This document shows positions 1 through 11,620 of a stretch of DNA of 64,000 nt, in pieces (positions within the stretch are counted from its first letter, which is position 1; every line of letters begins with the position of its first letter). The DNA comes from Arthrobacter sp. UM1 (GTDB taxonomy: Bacteria; Actinomycetota; Actinomycetes; Actinomycetales; Micrococcaceae). The notes beneath the pieces are model-generated. The model ran no database searches and had not been told where the DNA came from. It worked only from the letters and a program-made list of their open reading frames with translations. Where the stretch lies: assembly GCF_020483305.1 (NCBI RefSeq), contig NZ_JACWAB010000001.1, positions 62,001-126,000 of the forward strand. The letters are read 5' to 3'. Position numbers and translations under genes: made by a program.

Positions 1-197
1 TCGGTGCCGCGCTCGGAGAGGCGCTCGCGCCGTGCCTCGGCGACGGCGGACGCGGGGCGCGTCCCCGAGTCCACGATGGAGATCCGGGCGATCGGATGGG
101 ACTGGGCTGCGAGCGCGTCGAGGAGGGCTCCGACCTCCTTCGGGCGGTCGAAGGTCACGGCGGCCACGGAGACCCGTGCCTCCCGGGTGAGTGCCAT
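1..197 (-). CDS. Family 2 glycosyltransferase, N-terminal fragment (gene runs off the window)
   Basis: Reading the minus strand from the ATG at 197-195 gives about 65 residues before the window ends. The start MALTREARVSVAAVTF, followed by DRPKEV, a helix (LLDALAAQS) and SIVDSGT, is the typical first beta-alpha-beta unit of a GT-A family 2 glycosyltransferase. The family transfers a sugar from a nucleotide-sugar donor to a growing glycan, usually at the inner face of the membrane. The DXD donor site and the acceptor region lie outside the window. The gene is divergent from the CapD-like gene at 376, which fits a capsule or cell-wall polysaccharide locus. The fold call rests on the N-terminal pattern only, and the sugar substrate cannot be told. 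Confidence 0.7.
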   Translation of the reverse strand, partial: MALTREARVSVAAVTFDRPKEVGALLDALAAQSHPIARISIVDSGTRPASAVAEARRERLSERGT

Positions 198-287
198 GGG
201 GCTCGCTTTCGTCAGGGGCCGGACGCCGAATCGCGTCTACGGGCGCGTCGTGCAGGGGACCGTGCGGAATTCAACGGACTGCTTGTC

Positions 288-293
288 TAATAT
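288..293 (+). promoter_or_regulatory. Candidate -10 element for the polysaccharide gene at 376
   Basis: TAATAT lies in a short AT-richer patch (about 265-295) of the 178-base divergent intergenic region. It is preceded by TGTC, giving an extended -10 look. No good -35 is seen at 16-18 bases. A transcript from about position 300 would have a leader of roughly 75 bases carrying the GAGGAGAG ribosome site. This is inference from sequence alone. Confidence 0.35.
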
Positions 294-375
294 TGGCGGG
301 GTGGCACACCAGTCTCAAGTGGCCGCAGAGAGTGTGGGCGCTGGGACGCCCGACGTCGAGGAGAGAAGCACCGCC

Positions 376-2202
376 ATGAGCCCTCTGACCCGTTCGTTCG
401 CACCCGGGGAACGGCCGGTCCGGTGGCTTGTCTACCAGCGGATCATCGACGCCCTCTGCTGGGCCGTGGCCGTCATCCTCGGCCTCGTCCTGCGCTACGA
501 GCTCACCGTGGACACGATCGACTGGGCAGGCTACGCCGTCTTCACGGGGATCGCCGTCCTCGCCCAGCTCGTCGTGGGCCATCTGGCGGGCCTGTACCGG
601 GGCAAGTACCCCTTCGGCAGCTTCGACGAGCTGCGGCTGCTCATCGTCGTCATCGGCACGGTGGCGGCCGTCCTCGTCGTCACGAGCATCTTCTTCGGTC
701 TCGCGCTCGACATCCCCCGCTCGTCCGGGATCATCGCCTTCCCGTTCGCGTGCCTCTTCATGGGCGCGGCCCGCTACCTCAAGCGGATGTACGTGGAGGG
801 GCGGGCCCGTCCGGCGGCGGCCGCCCAGCGCGTGCTCGTCTTCGGCGCGGGATTCCTCGGCAGCGGCCTCGTCAACCAGATGATGAAGGACCCCTCGGGC
901 CAGTTCCAGGTGGTCGGGCTCGTCGACGACGACCCCCACAAGAAGTACCTCCGCGTCGCCTCCGTGCCGGTCGTCGGCACCCGGAAGTCCCTGAGAGAGC
1001 TCGTCGAGCGGCACAGGGCGGACGCCGTCGTCGTCGCCGTCGCCCACGCCGACCCGTCTCTCCTGCGCTCGCTGACCGAGAGCATCGCGGGCACGGGCGC
1101 CCGCCTCATGCAGATGCCCCGCCTCGCCGAGATCCTCGATCCGGGCGAGGAGGACCTCTCGCGGCAGCTCACCGAGGTGCGGATGGAGGACCTGCTCGGA
1201 CGCACGCCCGTGGACCTCGACGTGCCGAGCCTGCGCTCCTACATCGAGGGGCGGCGCGTCCTCGTCACGGGCGCCGGCGGCTCGATCGGCTCGGAGATCT
1301 GCCGGCACGTCGCCGAGCTCGGCCCGTCCGAGCTCATCCTCCTCGAGCGGGACGAGTCCGCGATGCAGGCCACCGCCATCTCGCTGACCGGCTCCGGCCT
1401 GCTCACCGGCTCGGAGACCGTCCTGGCGGACATCCGGGACTCGCGGGCCCTCGAGGAGGTCTTCACGTCCCGGCGCCCGGACGTGGTCTTCCACGCGGCG
1501 GCCCTCAAGCACGTGCCCCTGCTGGAGCAGTACCCGCTCGAGGCGTGGAAGACCAACGTGCTCGGCACCGCCAACGTCCTCATCGCGGCGATGAACGCCG
1601 GAACGGGCACGTTCGTCAACATCTCCACGGACAAGGCCGCGGACCCCTCGACGGCCCTGGGCCACGCCAAGCGCCTCGGCGAGCGCCTCACGGCCTGGGC
1701 GGCGCAGGTGAGCGGGGGCCGCTACGTCTCGGTCCGCTTCGGCAACGTCCTCGGCTCGCGGGGCTCGGTGCTGCCGCTCTTCGCCCAGCAGATCGAGCGC
1801 GGCGGTCCGGTCACCGTGACCGACGAGCGCGTCGAGCGCTTCTTCATGACCATCCCCGAGGCCACGAGCCTGGTGCTCCAGGCCGGCGCGGTGGGCCGCG
1901 GTGGAGAGGTCCTCATCCTCAACATGGGCCAGCCGGTCAAGATCATCGACGTCGCCCGCCAGCTCATCGCACTCTCCGGCCGCGAGATCGAGATCGAGCT
2001 GACCGGCCTCCGCCCCGGCGAGAAGCTCACCGAGGTGCTCGTGCGGGAGGATGAGACGACGACGACGCCGTTCCACCCCCTCATCTCGCACGCCGCGGTC
2101 AGCCCCCTGTCCCCGGACGAGCTGGACCTCGACCTCTTCCGGCAGGGCCGCGCTTCCCAGCCCGCCACGGAGACCCTTCGCGTGGCCCGGCGGGACCGCT
2201 AA
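376..2202 (+). CDS. Membrane-anchored nucleotide-sugar 4,6-dehydratase, CapD/WbpM/FlaA1 type
   Basis: 608 residues from the ATG at 376, which follows GAGGAGAG. An upstream extension exists but overlaps the divergent gene's promoter region and is not protein-like. Four membrane helices sit at about residues 22-39, 51-69, 88-110 and 115-131. A first Rossmann domain follows (GAGFLG, 157-162), then the catalytic SDR-type domain with NAD motif GAGGSIG (299-305) and STDK (417-420). This is the layout of the large WbpM/PglF/CapD dehydratases, which make UDP-4-keto-6-deoxy sugars for surface glycans at the cytoplasmic face. The position that is Tyr or Met in the family (YxxxK/MxxxK) is Leu428, with Lys432 kept. 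The Asp-Lys pair of STDK remains, so activity is plausible. It lies 7 bases upstream of the phosphosugar transferase, suggesting one operon. Confidence 0.85.
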   Translation: MSPLTRSFAPGERPVRWLVYQRIIDALCWAVAVILGLVLRYELTVDTIDWAGYAVFTGIAVLAQLVVGHLAGLYRGKYPFGSFDELRLLIVVIGTVAAVLVVTSIFFGLALDIPRSSGIIAFPFACLFMGAARYLKRMYVEGRARPAAAAQRVLVFGAGFLGSGLVNQMMKDPSGQFQVVGLVDDDPHKKYLRVASVPVVGTRKSLRELVERHRADAVVVAVAHADPSLLRSLTESIAGTGARLMQMPRLAEILDPGEEDLSRQLTEVRMEDLLGRTPVDLDVPSLRSYIEGRRVLVTGAGGSIGSEICRHVAELGPSELILLERDESAMQATAISLTGSGLLTGSETVLADIRDSRALEEVFTSRRPDVVFHAAALKHVPLLEQYPLEAWKTNVLGTANVLIAAMNAGTGTFVNISTDKAADPSTALGHAKRLGERLTAWAAQVSGGRYVSVRFGNVLGSRGSVLPLFAQQIERGGPVTVTDERVERFFMTIPEATSLVLQAGAVGRGGEVLILNMGQPVKIIDVARQLIALSGREIEIELTGLRPGEKLTEVLVREDETTTTPFHPLISHAAVSPLSPDELDLDLFRQGRASQPATETLRVARRDR

Positions 2203-2209
2203 GTCCGCG

Positions 2210-3241
2210 ATGACCTCAGACGCCGTCCTCGCCCTCGCCGCCGTCGCGGCCCTCGGGATCTCCGTGCTCTCGCCGACCCTCCTGCGCCCCTGGCTCGAGT
2301 CGATGGGCGTGGTCGACGTCGCGAGCGCGCGCTCGTCCCATGTGGGGACCGTGGTCCGCGGCCTGGGGATCGCGTGCGCGGCGGCGTTCGTCCTCGTCTT
2401 CGCCCTCGTCCTGGCGCTCTCCCCGTCGGTGCGCGAGCAGCCACTCGCCTGGGCTGTGCTCGTCTCGGGAACGGTGTGCGGCGGTCTCGGGTGGGCCGAG
2501 GACCTCTGGGGGGTGGGGGTCGGCCCGCGCTTCCTCGTGCAGGTCCTGCTCGGCGTGGGCGTCACGGCGTGGATGGCGGACGCCGCGGGCGTCTCGCCCT
2601 GGTTCGCTGCCGTGGGGGCCGTGGGCGTGCCCGCACTCGTCAACGCCGTGAACTTCATGGACGGAGTCAACGGGATCTCCGGCCTGTACGGTCTCGTGGC
2701 GGGAGGCTGGTTCGCCCTGCTCGGGGCGGAGTCGGGCCTCACGTGGCTCACCGTCGGAGGCCTCGTCGTCGCCGCCGCCTACGTGGGCTTCCTCCCGTGG
2801 AACTTCGGCTGGTTCCGGTGGCCGGCCTCCTTCATGGGGGACGCGGGCTCCTACCTGCTCGGGGGAGCGCTGGCCGCGATGGCCTTCGGGGCTTTCTTCG
2901 CCGGGGTGCACGTCGAGTCCGTGGTGGCGCCCTTCCTCGTGTACCTCGCGGACACCGGCTTCACCCTGGCGCGGCGCATCCTCGAGGGGAAGCCGTGGAC
3001 GCAGCCCCACCGGGAGCACGTCTACCAGCGCCTGACGGATGTCGGGATGAGCCATGTCGGCTCCGCCCTCACCGTGGTGGGGTGCACCGCGCTCGCCTGC
3101 TGGTTCGGCTCGCTCGGCGCGGCGGCGGGCGACCAGCCGGTCAACCCGGCGGCCTTCGCCACCGTCCTGCTCGTCCTCGTCTACCTCAGCCTGCCGTGGG
3201 CCCTCGGCCGCTTCGCAGGCCGGAAAGGAAGCGCCTCATGA
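2210..3241 (+). CDS. Undecaprenyl-phosphate sugar-1-phosphate transferase, WecA/WbpL-like (glycosyltransferase family 4)
   Basis: 343 residues. The ATG at 2210 comes 7 bases after the CapD-like stop. A longer frame starting inside that gene is rejected. It is a polytopic membrane protein with about 10-11 hydrophobic segments. Family motifs are NFMDGVNG (148-155), FMGDAGS (208-214) and PHREHVYQRL (from 266), whose HxxH resembles the HR.H.YQR loop of WbpL/WecA. The usual Asp-Asp pair is Glu97-Asp98. Known members move a GlcNAc-1-P or amino-sugar-1-P from UDP to undecaprenyl phosphate, starting lipid-linked glycan synthesis. With the upstream dehydratase, the pair likely makes and attaches the first sugar of a surface polysaccharide. 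The exact sugar is unknown. Confidence 0.82.
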   Translation: MTSDAVLALAAVAALGISVLSPTLLRPWLESMGVVDVASARSSHVGTVVRGLGIACAAAFVLVFALVLALSPSVREQPLAWAVLVSGTVCGGLGWAEDLWGVGVGPRFLVQVLLGVGVTAWMADAAGVSPWFAAVGAVGVPALVNAVNFMDGVNGISGLYGLVAGGWFALLGAESGLTWLTVGGLVVAAAYVGFLPWNFGWFRWPASFMGDAGSYLLGGALAAMAFGAFFAGVHVESVVAPFLVYLADTGFTLARRILEGKPWTQPHREHVYQRLTDVGMSHVGSALTVVGCTALACWFGSLGAAAGDQPVNPAAFATVLLVLVYLSLPWALGRFAGRKGSAS

Positions 3242-3696
3242 CCGGAGCCGCACAGCGCGGTCTCTCTGACGGCCGCAGGGATGCGGCGCTCGCCCTCTCT
3301 CGCCAGCACTGGGGCCAGCTGAGGGACGGCACGGCCGCATCTCTGGCTCTCGCCGTGCTGGCCTGCTCCCTCTGGCTGACGCCGGACCGGGCGGCGGCTC
3401 CGTCCGCGATGCTCGGGATCGGGATCGTCTGGGCCTCTTTCGCCGTCTCGGCCGTGATCCTGGCGCTCGCCGCCCGACGCGCTCCGGACTCGCTCGTGCT
3501 GCTCGGGATGGGGCTGTACGTGCTCAAGTTCTTCGTGGTGGCCGTCCTCTTCCTCATGGTCGGCATCCCTTCCTGGGCCTCCGGGATCTGGGTGGGAGCC
3601 GGGGCTCTCGCGGCGGTGGCGGCGTGGCAGCTGGTGCAGTTCCGCTCCGTCGGCGCCTCCCGGGTGCCGCTCTACTCGAGCGATGAAGACGCGTAG
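3238..3696 (+). CDS. Four-helix membrane protein upstream of atp operon, AtpI/Rv1303-like
   Basis: 152 residues. The start ATG overlaps the previous stop (ATGA at 3238-3241), so translation is coupled to the phosphosugar transferase. The protein has a charged, soluble N-terminus (about 30 residues), then four hydrophobic segments at roughly 37-51, 58-76, 86-103 and 106-122, and a short polar tail. Small polytopic proteins at this place before atpB are common in actinobacteria (the Rv1303 position in mycobacteria). Some AtpI-type proteins assist c-ring assembly or Mg2+ supply, but that role is not shown here. The call rests on position and topology, not on a catalytic motif. Confidence 0.55.
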   Translation: MTGAAQRGLSDGRRDAALALSRQHWGQLRDGTAASLALAVLACSLWLTPDRAAAPSAMLGIGIVWASFAVSAVILALAARRAPDSLVLLGMGLYVLKFFVVAVLFLMVGIPSWASGIWVGAGALAAVAAWQLVQFRSVGASRVPLYSSDEDA

Positions 3697-3721
3697 GGCG
3701 CGGATCGGGGAGAATCAGGGT

Positions 3722-3949
3722 ATGGCAAAGTACCTCCTTCAGTACGTTCTTGGCGGTGTCCTCGCATGGTTTTTGATAGGCTGGGGGCTGGATGCGTTGT
3801 TCGGGATGAACTTCCTGAAGTTCGTTGGCCTGGCGGTTGGAATCGCAGGCGGAATCTACATGGCCAAGCTTCGTCAGCAGCTTGACGAGCGTGAAGCCGG
3901 TCCCTCGGCTGCGGAGAAGCAGTCGTCCGCGGAACCGGATGCGCGCTGA
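3722..3949 (+). CDS. Two-helix AtpZ/AtpI-family protein
   Basis: 75 residues. The start MAKYLLQYVLGG at 3722 is preferred over an in-frame upstream ATG at 3683 that falls inside the previous gene. Two hydrophobic helices (about 5-21 and 27-46) are joined by a short loop, followed by a charged tail (KLRQQLDERE). This is the shape of the small F0F1-associated AtpZ-type proteins encoded just before the ATP synthase genes. It is 25 bases after the AtpI-like gene and 170 bases before atpB. Codons here use more T at third positions than the atp genes. Its molecular role is unproven in the family. Confidence 0.6.
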   Translation: MAKYLLQYVLGGVLAWFLIGWGLDALFGMNFLKFVGLAVGIAGGIYMAKLRQQLDEREAGPSAAEKQSSAEPDAR

Positions 3950-4119
3950 ACGTCAGGATGGGTGACACCGAGGCGCTGGTCGGCCCGCTCGAAGGCGAGC
4001 GGATCGGCAGGCCGAGTGGAGCCGCGCGGATGACGTTCGCAGCGCTCCTTCGACCACATGCTGGCGCCCTGCGGCGCTCGGATGTTGCCCGATGATGGAC
4101 ACAGCAGAGAGGAAACGCG
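3950..4119. other. Gap before atpB
   Basis: 170 bases with no convincing ORF, hairpin or promoter hexamer. The last 15 bases hold the ribosome site AGAGAGGAAA for the TTG start of atpB. Confidence 0.5.
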
Positions 4120-4914
4120 TTGCTCGCGCTTGCACTCCCGGCCGAGGGGGAGAAGTTCACGCCTCCCACCTTGGATGACATGCACCTGCCCCCGCTCTTC
4201 CACATCGGGGACTTCGCGTTCTCGAAGCAGATGCTGCTGATGATCCTCTCGGTGGTCCTCATCGTGGCGTTCTTCCGGCTCGCCATCCGCAAGGGCTCCA
4301 TGGTCCCCGGCAAGCTCCAGTTCATCGGAGAGTCCGGCTACGAGTTCGTCCGCAACAGCCTCGGACGCGAGATCATCGGCCAGGGCTTCCTCAAGTGGGT
4401 TCCCCTGCTGTTCGCGATCTTCTTCTTCGTCCTCGTGAACAACCTCTTCGGGCTCATCCCGGTCCTCCAGCTCCCCACCTTCTCCCACGCGGGCAGCGCC
4501 TACGCTCTGGCGGCTGTGGTGTACCTGACCTGGATCGGCGTCGGCATCAAGAAGCACGGCCTCGGCTTCTTCAAGCTCATGGTCGTTCCCTCCGGCGTTC
4601 CGTTCGCCCTCCTCTTCATCCTGGTGCCCATCGAGATCCTCTCCAACTTCGTGGTGCGCCCGCTGACCCACTCGCTGCGACTCATGGCCACCATGCTCGC
4701 CGGCCACATGATCGTGACGCTCGCCGGCACCGGCGCCCACTACCTCATCGCCGTCCAGGAGAACCTCTTCCTCAAGGGCACGGGCATCCTCGTCATCGGC
4801 GGATCCGTCGCCATGGGCCTGCTCGAGGCCCTCATCATGGTCCTCCAGGCGTTCGTGTTCACTCTGCTCACGGCCATCTACATCCAGGGCGCGGAGCACG
4901 CGGACAACCACTGA
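4120..4914 (+). CDS. atpB: F-type ATP synthase subunit a
   Basis: 264 residues, starting at TTG 4120 with AGAGAGGAAA a few bases upstream. No in-frame ATG gives the full N-terminus. The protein is hydrophobic with five to six membrane helices. The conserved helix carries the essential Arg in SLRLMATMLAGH (Arg187), which faces the c-ring carboxylate and separates the two proton half-channels. Most homologs have Phe-Gly/Ala-Asn after SLRL, while this one has Met-Ala-Thr. The protein sits in the F0 membrane sector and translocates protons with the c-ring. It is the first structural gene of the atpBEFHAGDC operon. Confidence 0.95.
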   Translation: MLALALPAEGEKFTPPTLDDMHLPPLFHIGDFAFSKQMLLMILSVVLIVAFFRLAIRKGSMVPGKLQFIGESGYEFVRNSLGREIIGQGFLKWVPLLFAIFFFVLVNNLFGLIPVLQLPTFSHAGSAYALAAVVYLTWIGVGIKKHGLGFFKLMVVPSGVPFALLFILVPIEILSNFVVRPLTHSLRLMATMLAGHMIVTLAGTGAHYLIAVQENLFLKGTGILVIGGSVAMGLLEALIMVLQAFVFTLLTAIYIQGAEHADNH

Positions 4915-4957
4915 CCCGCTCGCCTGACCCGGCGAACGCTTCTCAAGTTTCATAGTT

Positions 4958-4976
4958 TTCCCCCACCATGGGGGAA
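4958..4976 (+). other. Hairpin between atpB and atpE
   Basis: A 7-bp inverted repeat (TTCCCCC / GGGGGAA) with a 5-base loop lies in the 112-base atpB-atpE gap. There is no T-run after it. It may be an RNA stability or processing element that helps raise c-subunit expression, as intergenic elements before atpE do in other bacteria. That role is inferred. Confidence 0.4.
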
Positions 4977-5026
4977 GGACCTCCCTACACCTCCAGGGAA
5001 ATCCCTTGGTACCGAAAGGAAAATCA

Positions 5027-5233
5027 ATGACTGGCTCCCTCAACCTCGTCGGTTACGGTCTCGCCGCCATCGGTTCGGCCATCGGCGTCGGCCTCATCTT
5101 CGCCGCGTACATCAACGGCGTCGCCCGCCAGCCGGAGTCCCGCCCGGTCCTCAACCAGATCGCCCTCCTCGGCTTCGCCCTCGTTGAGGCCCTTGCCATC
5201 CTCGGCCTCGTCTTCGCCTTCATCATCAAGTAA
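5027..5233 (+). CDS. atpE: F-type ATP synthase subunit c
   Basis: 68 residues. The ATG at 5027 follows a strong GAAAGGA site; an in-frame start at 5006 would add seven polar residues and is less likely. It is a two-helix hairpin: helix 1 contains the Gly-rich packing motif GSAIGVG, then the ARQPE polar loop (33-37), and helix 2 carries the proton-binding carboxylate Glu54 in [11 protein letters not shown]. The subunit oligomerises into the rotor ring of F0. Length and motifs are normal for actinobacteria. It is the target class of diarylquinolines in mycobacteria, but susceptibility cannot be judged here. Confidence 0.96.
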   Translation: MTGSLNLVGYGLAAIGSAIGVGLIFAAYINGVARQPESRPVLNQIALLGFALVEALAILGLVFAFIIK

Positions 5234-5286
5234 GCCCCGAGGAACCCCAGAGCTCCCCGGAGCTCGTTGACCCTAAGGAAGGGTGA

Positions 5287-6650
<1,364 letters not shown>

Positions 6651-6759
6651 TCACCACCTGGCGTCGGCGGACCGCCGGCGCCCAAGCTACACACGTCGAT
6701 CCGATCCGCTCTCCCCAGAGCGGCGCAGGATCCCTAGATACGGAGAGCAGGGAGCACAG

Positions 6760-8319
6760 ATGGCCGAATTGACCATCAATGCCGATGACGTCCGCAATGC
6801 GTTGAACGAGTTCGCGGCGTCCTACGAGCCCGGCACGGCAGACCGCGTCGAGGTCGGCCGCGTCATCACCGCGAGCGACGGAATCGTTCGCGTCGAGGGA
6901 CTTCCGTCCGTCATGGCGAACGAGCTCGTTCGCTTCGAGGACGGCACGCTGGGCCTCGCCCAGAACCTCGACACCCGCGAGATCGGCGTCGTCGTCCTCG
7001 GCGACTACACGAACATCGAGGAGGGCCAGGAGGTCCAGCGCACCGGAGAGATCCTCTCGATCCCGGTGGGCGACAACTTCCTCGGCCGCGTCGTGGACCC
7101 CCTCGGCCAGCCGATCGACGACCTGGGCGAGATCGTGCCCGAGGGCCGCCGCGCCCTCGAGCTCCAGGCCCCGGGCGTCACCGAGCGCAAGTCGGTGCAC
7201 GAGCCGCTGCAGACCGGCATCAAGGCGATCGACGCCATGATCCCGATCGGCCGCGGACAGCGCCAGCTCATCATCGGCGACCGCCAGACGGGCAAGACCG
7301 CCATCGCGGTGGACGCCATCATCAACCAGCGCGCCAACTGGGAGTCGGGCGACGTCAACAAGCAGGTCCGCTGCATCTACGTCGCCATCGGCCAGAAAGC
7401 CTCGACCATCGCGGCCGTGCGCCAGACCCTCGAGGAGAACGGCGCGCTCGAGTACACCACGATCGTCGCCTCCCCGGCGTCCGATCCGGCCGGCTTCAAG
7501 TACCTCGCCCCCTACGCGGGCTCGGCGATCGGCCAGCACTGGATGTACGGCGGCAAGCACGTCCTCATCGTCTTCGACGACCTCTCGAAGCAGGCCGAGG
7601 CCTACCGCGCCGTCTCCCTCCTCCTCCGCCGTCCGCCGGGACGCGAGGCCTACCCGGGCGACGTCTTCTACCTGCACTCCCGCCTCCTCGAGCGCTGCGC
7701 GAAGCTCTCGGACGAGCTGGGCGCGGGCTCGATGACGGGTCTGCCGATCATCGAGACGAAGGCCAACGACGTCTCGGCGTTCATCCCGACCAACGTCATC
7801 TCCATCACCGACGGCCAGATCTTCCTGCAGTCGGACCTCTTCAACGCCAACCAGCGCCCGGCCGTGGACGTCGGCGTCTCGGTCTCCCGCGTCGGCGGCG
7901 CCGCACAGGTCAAGGCCATGAAGAAGGTCTCCGGCACGCTGAAGCTCTCGCTGGCGCAGTACCGCGACATGCAGGCGTTCGCGATGTTCGCGTCGGACCT
8001 CGACGCGGCCTCCCGCCAGCAGCTGACCCGTGGCGCCCGCCTCATGGAGCTGCTCAAGCAGGGCCAGTACAAGCCGTACCCGGTCGCCGAGCAGGTCGTC
8101 TCCGTGTGGGCCGGCACGAACGGCCACCTGGACGAGGTCCCGGTCTCCGAGGTCGGCCGCTTCGAGGCGGAGCTCCTCGAGCACCTGCGCCACCGCAGCC
8201 AGGTGCTCACCACGATCGAGCAGACCGGCAAGCTGGAGGACTCCACGCTGGACGAGCTCAAGTCCCAGATGGACGAGTTCAAGCGCGGCTTCCAGCCGAG
8301 CGAGTCGTCCTCCAAGTAG
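6760..8319 (+). CDS. atpA: F-type ATP synthase subunit alpha
   Basis: 519 residues from the ATG at 6760, with GGGAG upstream. An N-terminal beta-barrel (about 25-95) is followed by a nucleotide-binding domain with P-loop GDRQTGKT (173-180), the non-catalytic site, and a helical C-terminal domain. The conserved run around SKQAEAYR and the family sequence [19 protein letters not shown] are present. Alpha alternates with beta in the F1 hexamer in the cytoplasm. Length and motifs are normal. Confidence 0.97.
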   Translation: MAELTINADDVRNALNEFAASYEPGTADRVEVGRVITASDGIVRVEGLPSVMANELVRFEDGTLGLAQNLDTREIGVVVLGDYTNIEEGQEVQRTGEILSIPVGDNFLGRVVDPLGQPIDDLGEIVPEGRRALELQAPGVTERKSVHEPLQTGIKAIDAMIPIGRGQRQLIIGDRQTGKTAIAVDAIINQRANWESGDVNKQVRCIYVAIGQKASTIAAVRQTLEENGALEYTTIVASPASDPAGFKYLAPYAGSAIGQHWMYGGKHVLIVFDDLSKQAEAYRAVSLLLRRPPGREAYPGDVFYLHSRLLERCAKLSDELGAGSMTGLPIIETKANDVSAFIPTNVISITDGQIFLQSDLFNANQRPAVDVGVSVSRVGGAAQVKAMKKVSGTLKLSLAQYRDMQAFAMFASDLDAASRQQLTRGARLMELLKQGQYKPYPVAEQVVSVWAGTNGHLDEVPVSEVGRFEAELLEHLRHRSQVLTTIEQTGKLEDSTLDELKSQMDEFKRGFQPSESSSK

Positions 8320-8384
8320 GCCGCTGACACGGCCGTCCGCGGCGCCTTCGGGCGCCGCGGGCAGCCCGTCGAGAAAGGAACAGC

Positions 8385-9281
8385 ATGGGAGCCCAGATCC
8401 GGGTCTACCGCGAGAAGATCAAGTCGACCCAGTCGATGGCCAAGATCTTCAAGGCCATGGAGCTGATCGCGACGTCCCGCATCGGCAAGGCGCGCCAGCG
8501 CGTCTCGGCCAGCGGTCCGTACGCGGACGCGATTTCCCGCGCCGTGGCCGCCGTGTCGGCGCAGACCGACATCGACCACACGCTGACGACGCAGCGCGCT
8601 GACGTCAAGCGCTCGGCCGTCCTGATCATGACGAGCGACCGCGGCCTCGCCGGCTCGTACTCCTCGTCCGTCATCAAGGAGGCCGAGGCCCTCATCGAGG
8701 ATCTGCGCTCCCGCGGCCAGGAGGTCGACGTCTACCTCTACGGCCGCAAGGGGCAGGCCTACTTCGACTTCCGCCAGCGGGAGTACAAGGGCTTCTGGAG
8801 CGGACACACGGACGCTCCGGTGCACGAGACCGCCGTCGAGATCGGGGAGAAGCTCCTCGAGGAGTTCGTCAAGGGCGCGGAGGAGGGCGGCGTCGACGAC
8901 GTCCACCTCGTCTACACCCGATTCGACTCGATGGTCACGCAGGAGCCGACCTCCGGGAAGCTCCTTCCGATGACCAAGGAGCAGCAGGAGGAGGCCGAGG
9001 CAGGCTCCAAGGGCCCGCTCCCGCTCTTCGAGTTCGAGCCGGACGCGTACAGCGTCCTCGACGAGCTCATGCCCCGCTACATCGAGTCGAAGGTCTATGT
9101 GGCCATGCTTCTCGCAGCGGCCAGCGAGCTGGCGGCCCGCCAGCGCGCCATGAAGGCTGCAGGCGACAACGCCGGCGAGCTCATCAAGAAGTTCACGCGA
9201 CTGCGCAACAACGCCCGCCAGGCGGAGATCACGCAGGAGCTGTCCGAGATCGTCGCCGGCGCAGACGCGCTCAGCGCCTAG
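8385..9281 (+). CDS. atpG: F-type ATP synthase subunit gamma
   Basis: 298 residues from the ATG at 8385, preceded by GAAAGGA. The N-terminal helix ([20 protein letters not shown]) and the C-terminal helix ([19 protein letters not shown]) form the coiled-coil rotor shaft. Between them is the Rossmann-like globular region ([15 protein letters not shown]). Gamma turns inside the alpha3-beta3 head and connects to the c-ring through epsilon. It is 65 bases after atpA. Confidence 0.96.
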   Translation: MGAQIRVYREKIKSTQSMAKIFKAMELIATSRIGKARQRVSASGPYADAISRAVAAVSAQTDIDHTLTTQRADVKRSAVLIMTSDRGLAGSYSSSVIKEAEALIEDLRSRGQEVDVYLYGRKGQAYFDFRQREYKGFWSGHTDAPVHETAVEIGEKLLEEFVKGAEEGGVDDVHLVYTRFDSMVTQEPTSGKLLPMTKEQQEEAEAGSKGPLPLFEFEPDAYSVLDELMPRYIESKVYVAMLLAAASELAARQRAMKAAGDNAGELIKKFTRLRNNARQAEITQELSEIVAGADALSA

Positions 9282-10814
<1,533 letters not shown>

Positions 10815-10816
10815 TC

Positions 10817-11113
10817 ATGGCTGCGAAGGAACTCCACGTAGACATCGTCGCGCCGGACTCCTCCGTCTGGTCCGGCCCGGCCTCGATGGTGCGCGTGCGC
10901 ACCAGCGAGGGCGAGGTCGGCATCCTCCCGGGGCACCAGCCCATGCTGGCCGTCCTCGGCGAGGGCGAGCTGATGGTGGCCGGTGCCAACGGCCAGCGCG
11001 AGTTCTTCCACGCCAACGGCGGGTTCATGTCCGTCGAGGGCGAGGACGGCCGAGTCATCGTGGTGGCAGACGACTGCAAGCCGGTGGATGCGCCGGCCGC
11101 CAGCAGCCTCTGA
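10817..11113 (+). CDS. atpC: F-type ATP synthase subunit epsilon, short form
   Basis: 98 residues from the ATG at 10817, 2 bases after atpD. The protein is the N-terminal beta-sandwich (LHVDIVAPDSSVWSGPA, GEVGILPGHQPMLAVL) that sits on gamma and the c-ring. The usual C-terminal two-helix arm (about 40 residues in E. coli) is absent: the frame ends shortly after the last beta strands (VVADDCKPVD). Since that arm gives the ATP-hydrolysis brake in other bacteria, inhibition must differ here. Short epsilon subunits are known in some actinobacteria, so this is probably natural rather than a frameshift. Confidence 0.93.
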   Translation: MAAKELHVDIVAPDSSVWSGPASMVRVRTSEGEVGILPGHQPMLAVLGEGELMVAGANGQREFFHANGGFMSVEGEDGRVIVVADDCKPVDAPAASSL

Positions 11114-11155
11114 CGCCGGGACGCGGTGAAACGCTGACCCGAACAACACAGAATC

Positions 11156-11620
11156 ATGGGCTTTCCGCACCTCGTCATCCTGCTCAGCGTCATTGCGGGG
11201 CTGGTGGTCGGCGGGGTTCTCGGACGGCGAATGGCGATGAGGGTGCGCCGCAGGCAGCTGCGGGGCACCCTCGCCGCGTTCCCGGCCCTTCTGTCCACGC
11301 CGTCGGGATGGGTTGAGGGGACGCTGCGGTACCGTGCCGAGGAGCTCCAGTGGTTCAGGGACTCCTCGGTCACGCCGATTCCGGAGGTGCGCCTGGAGCG
11401 CCATCTCCTCGAGATGGACCGCCTCAGGCCAGAGGACGAGCTCGTGCGCAGCCTGGAGAAGGCCCACCCGAATGAGGTCGACAGCGGGTGGGTCGTGGCC
11501 CGCTTCAGCTCGCCGTCCCGAGAGACTCCAGTGCATCTGGCCCTGGGGTTCGACGAGTCCGCGGGGATCTGCGCATGGCTCGAGGCATGGGGGACGGTCG
11601 GCCGCGGCCACTGGCGCTGA
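11156..11620 (+). CDS. DUF2550 membrane-anchored protein
   Basis: 154 residues. One N-terminal membrane helix (about 5-22, VILLSVIAGLVVGGVLG) is followed by a basic stretch (RRMAMRVRRRQLRG) and a cytoplasmic beta-rich domain with W, Y and E conserved-looking positions (WVEGTLRYRAEELQWFR). Proteins of this shape sit directly behind atpC in many actinobacteria and belong to DUF2550, with no known function. It starts 42 bases after atpC and is likely co-transcribed. The hairpin at 11810 would end the unit. Confidence 0.75.
   Translation: MGFPHLVILLSVIAGLVVGGVLGRRMAMRVRRRQLRGTLAAFPALLSTPSGWVEGTLRYRAEELQWFRDSSVTPIPEVRLERHLLEMDRLRPEDELVRSLEKAHPNEVDSGWVVARFSSPSRETPVHLALGFDESAGICAWLEAWGTVGRGHWR

Noticed and set aside
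271-2751. Long minus-strand frame opposite the CapD-like gene
   Set aside because: Same cause: high-GC shadow. It crosses two clear sense genes and has no recognisable fold.
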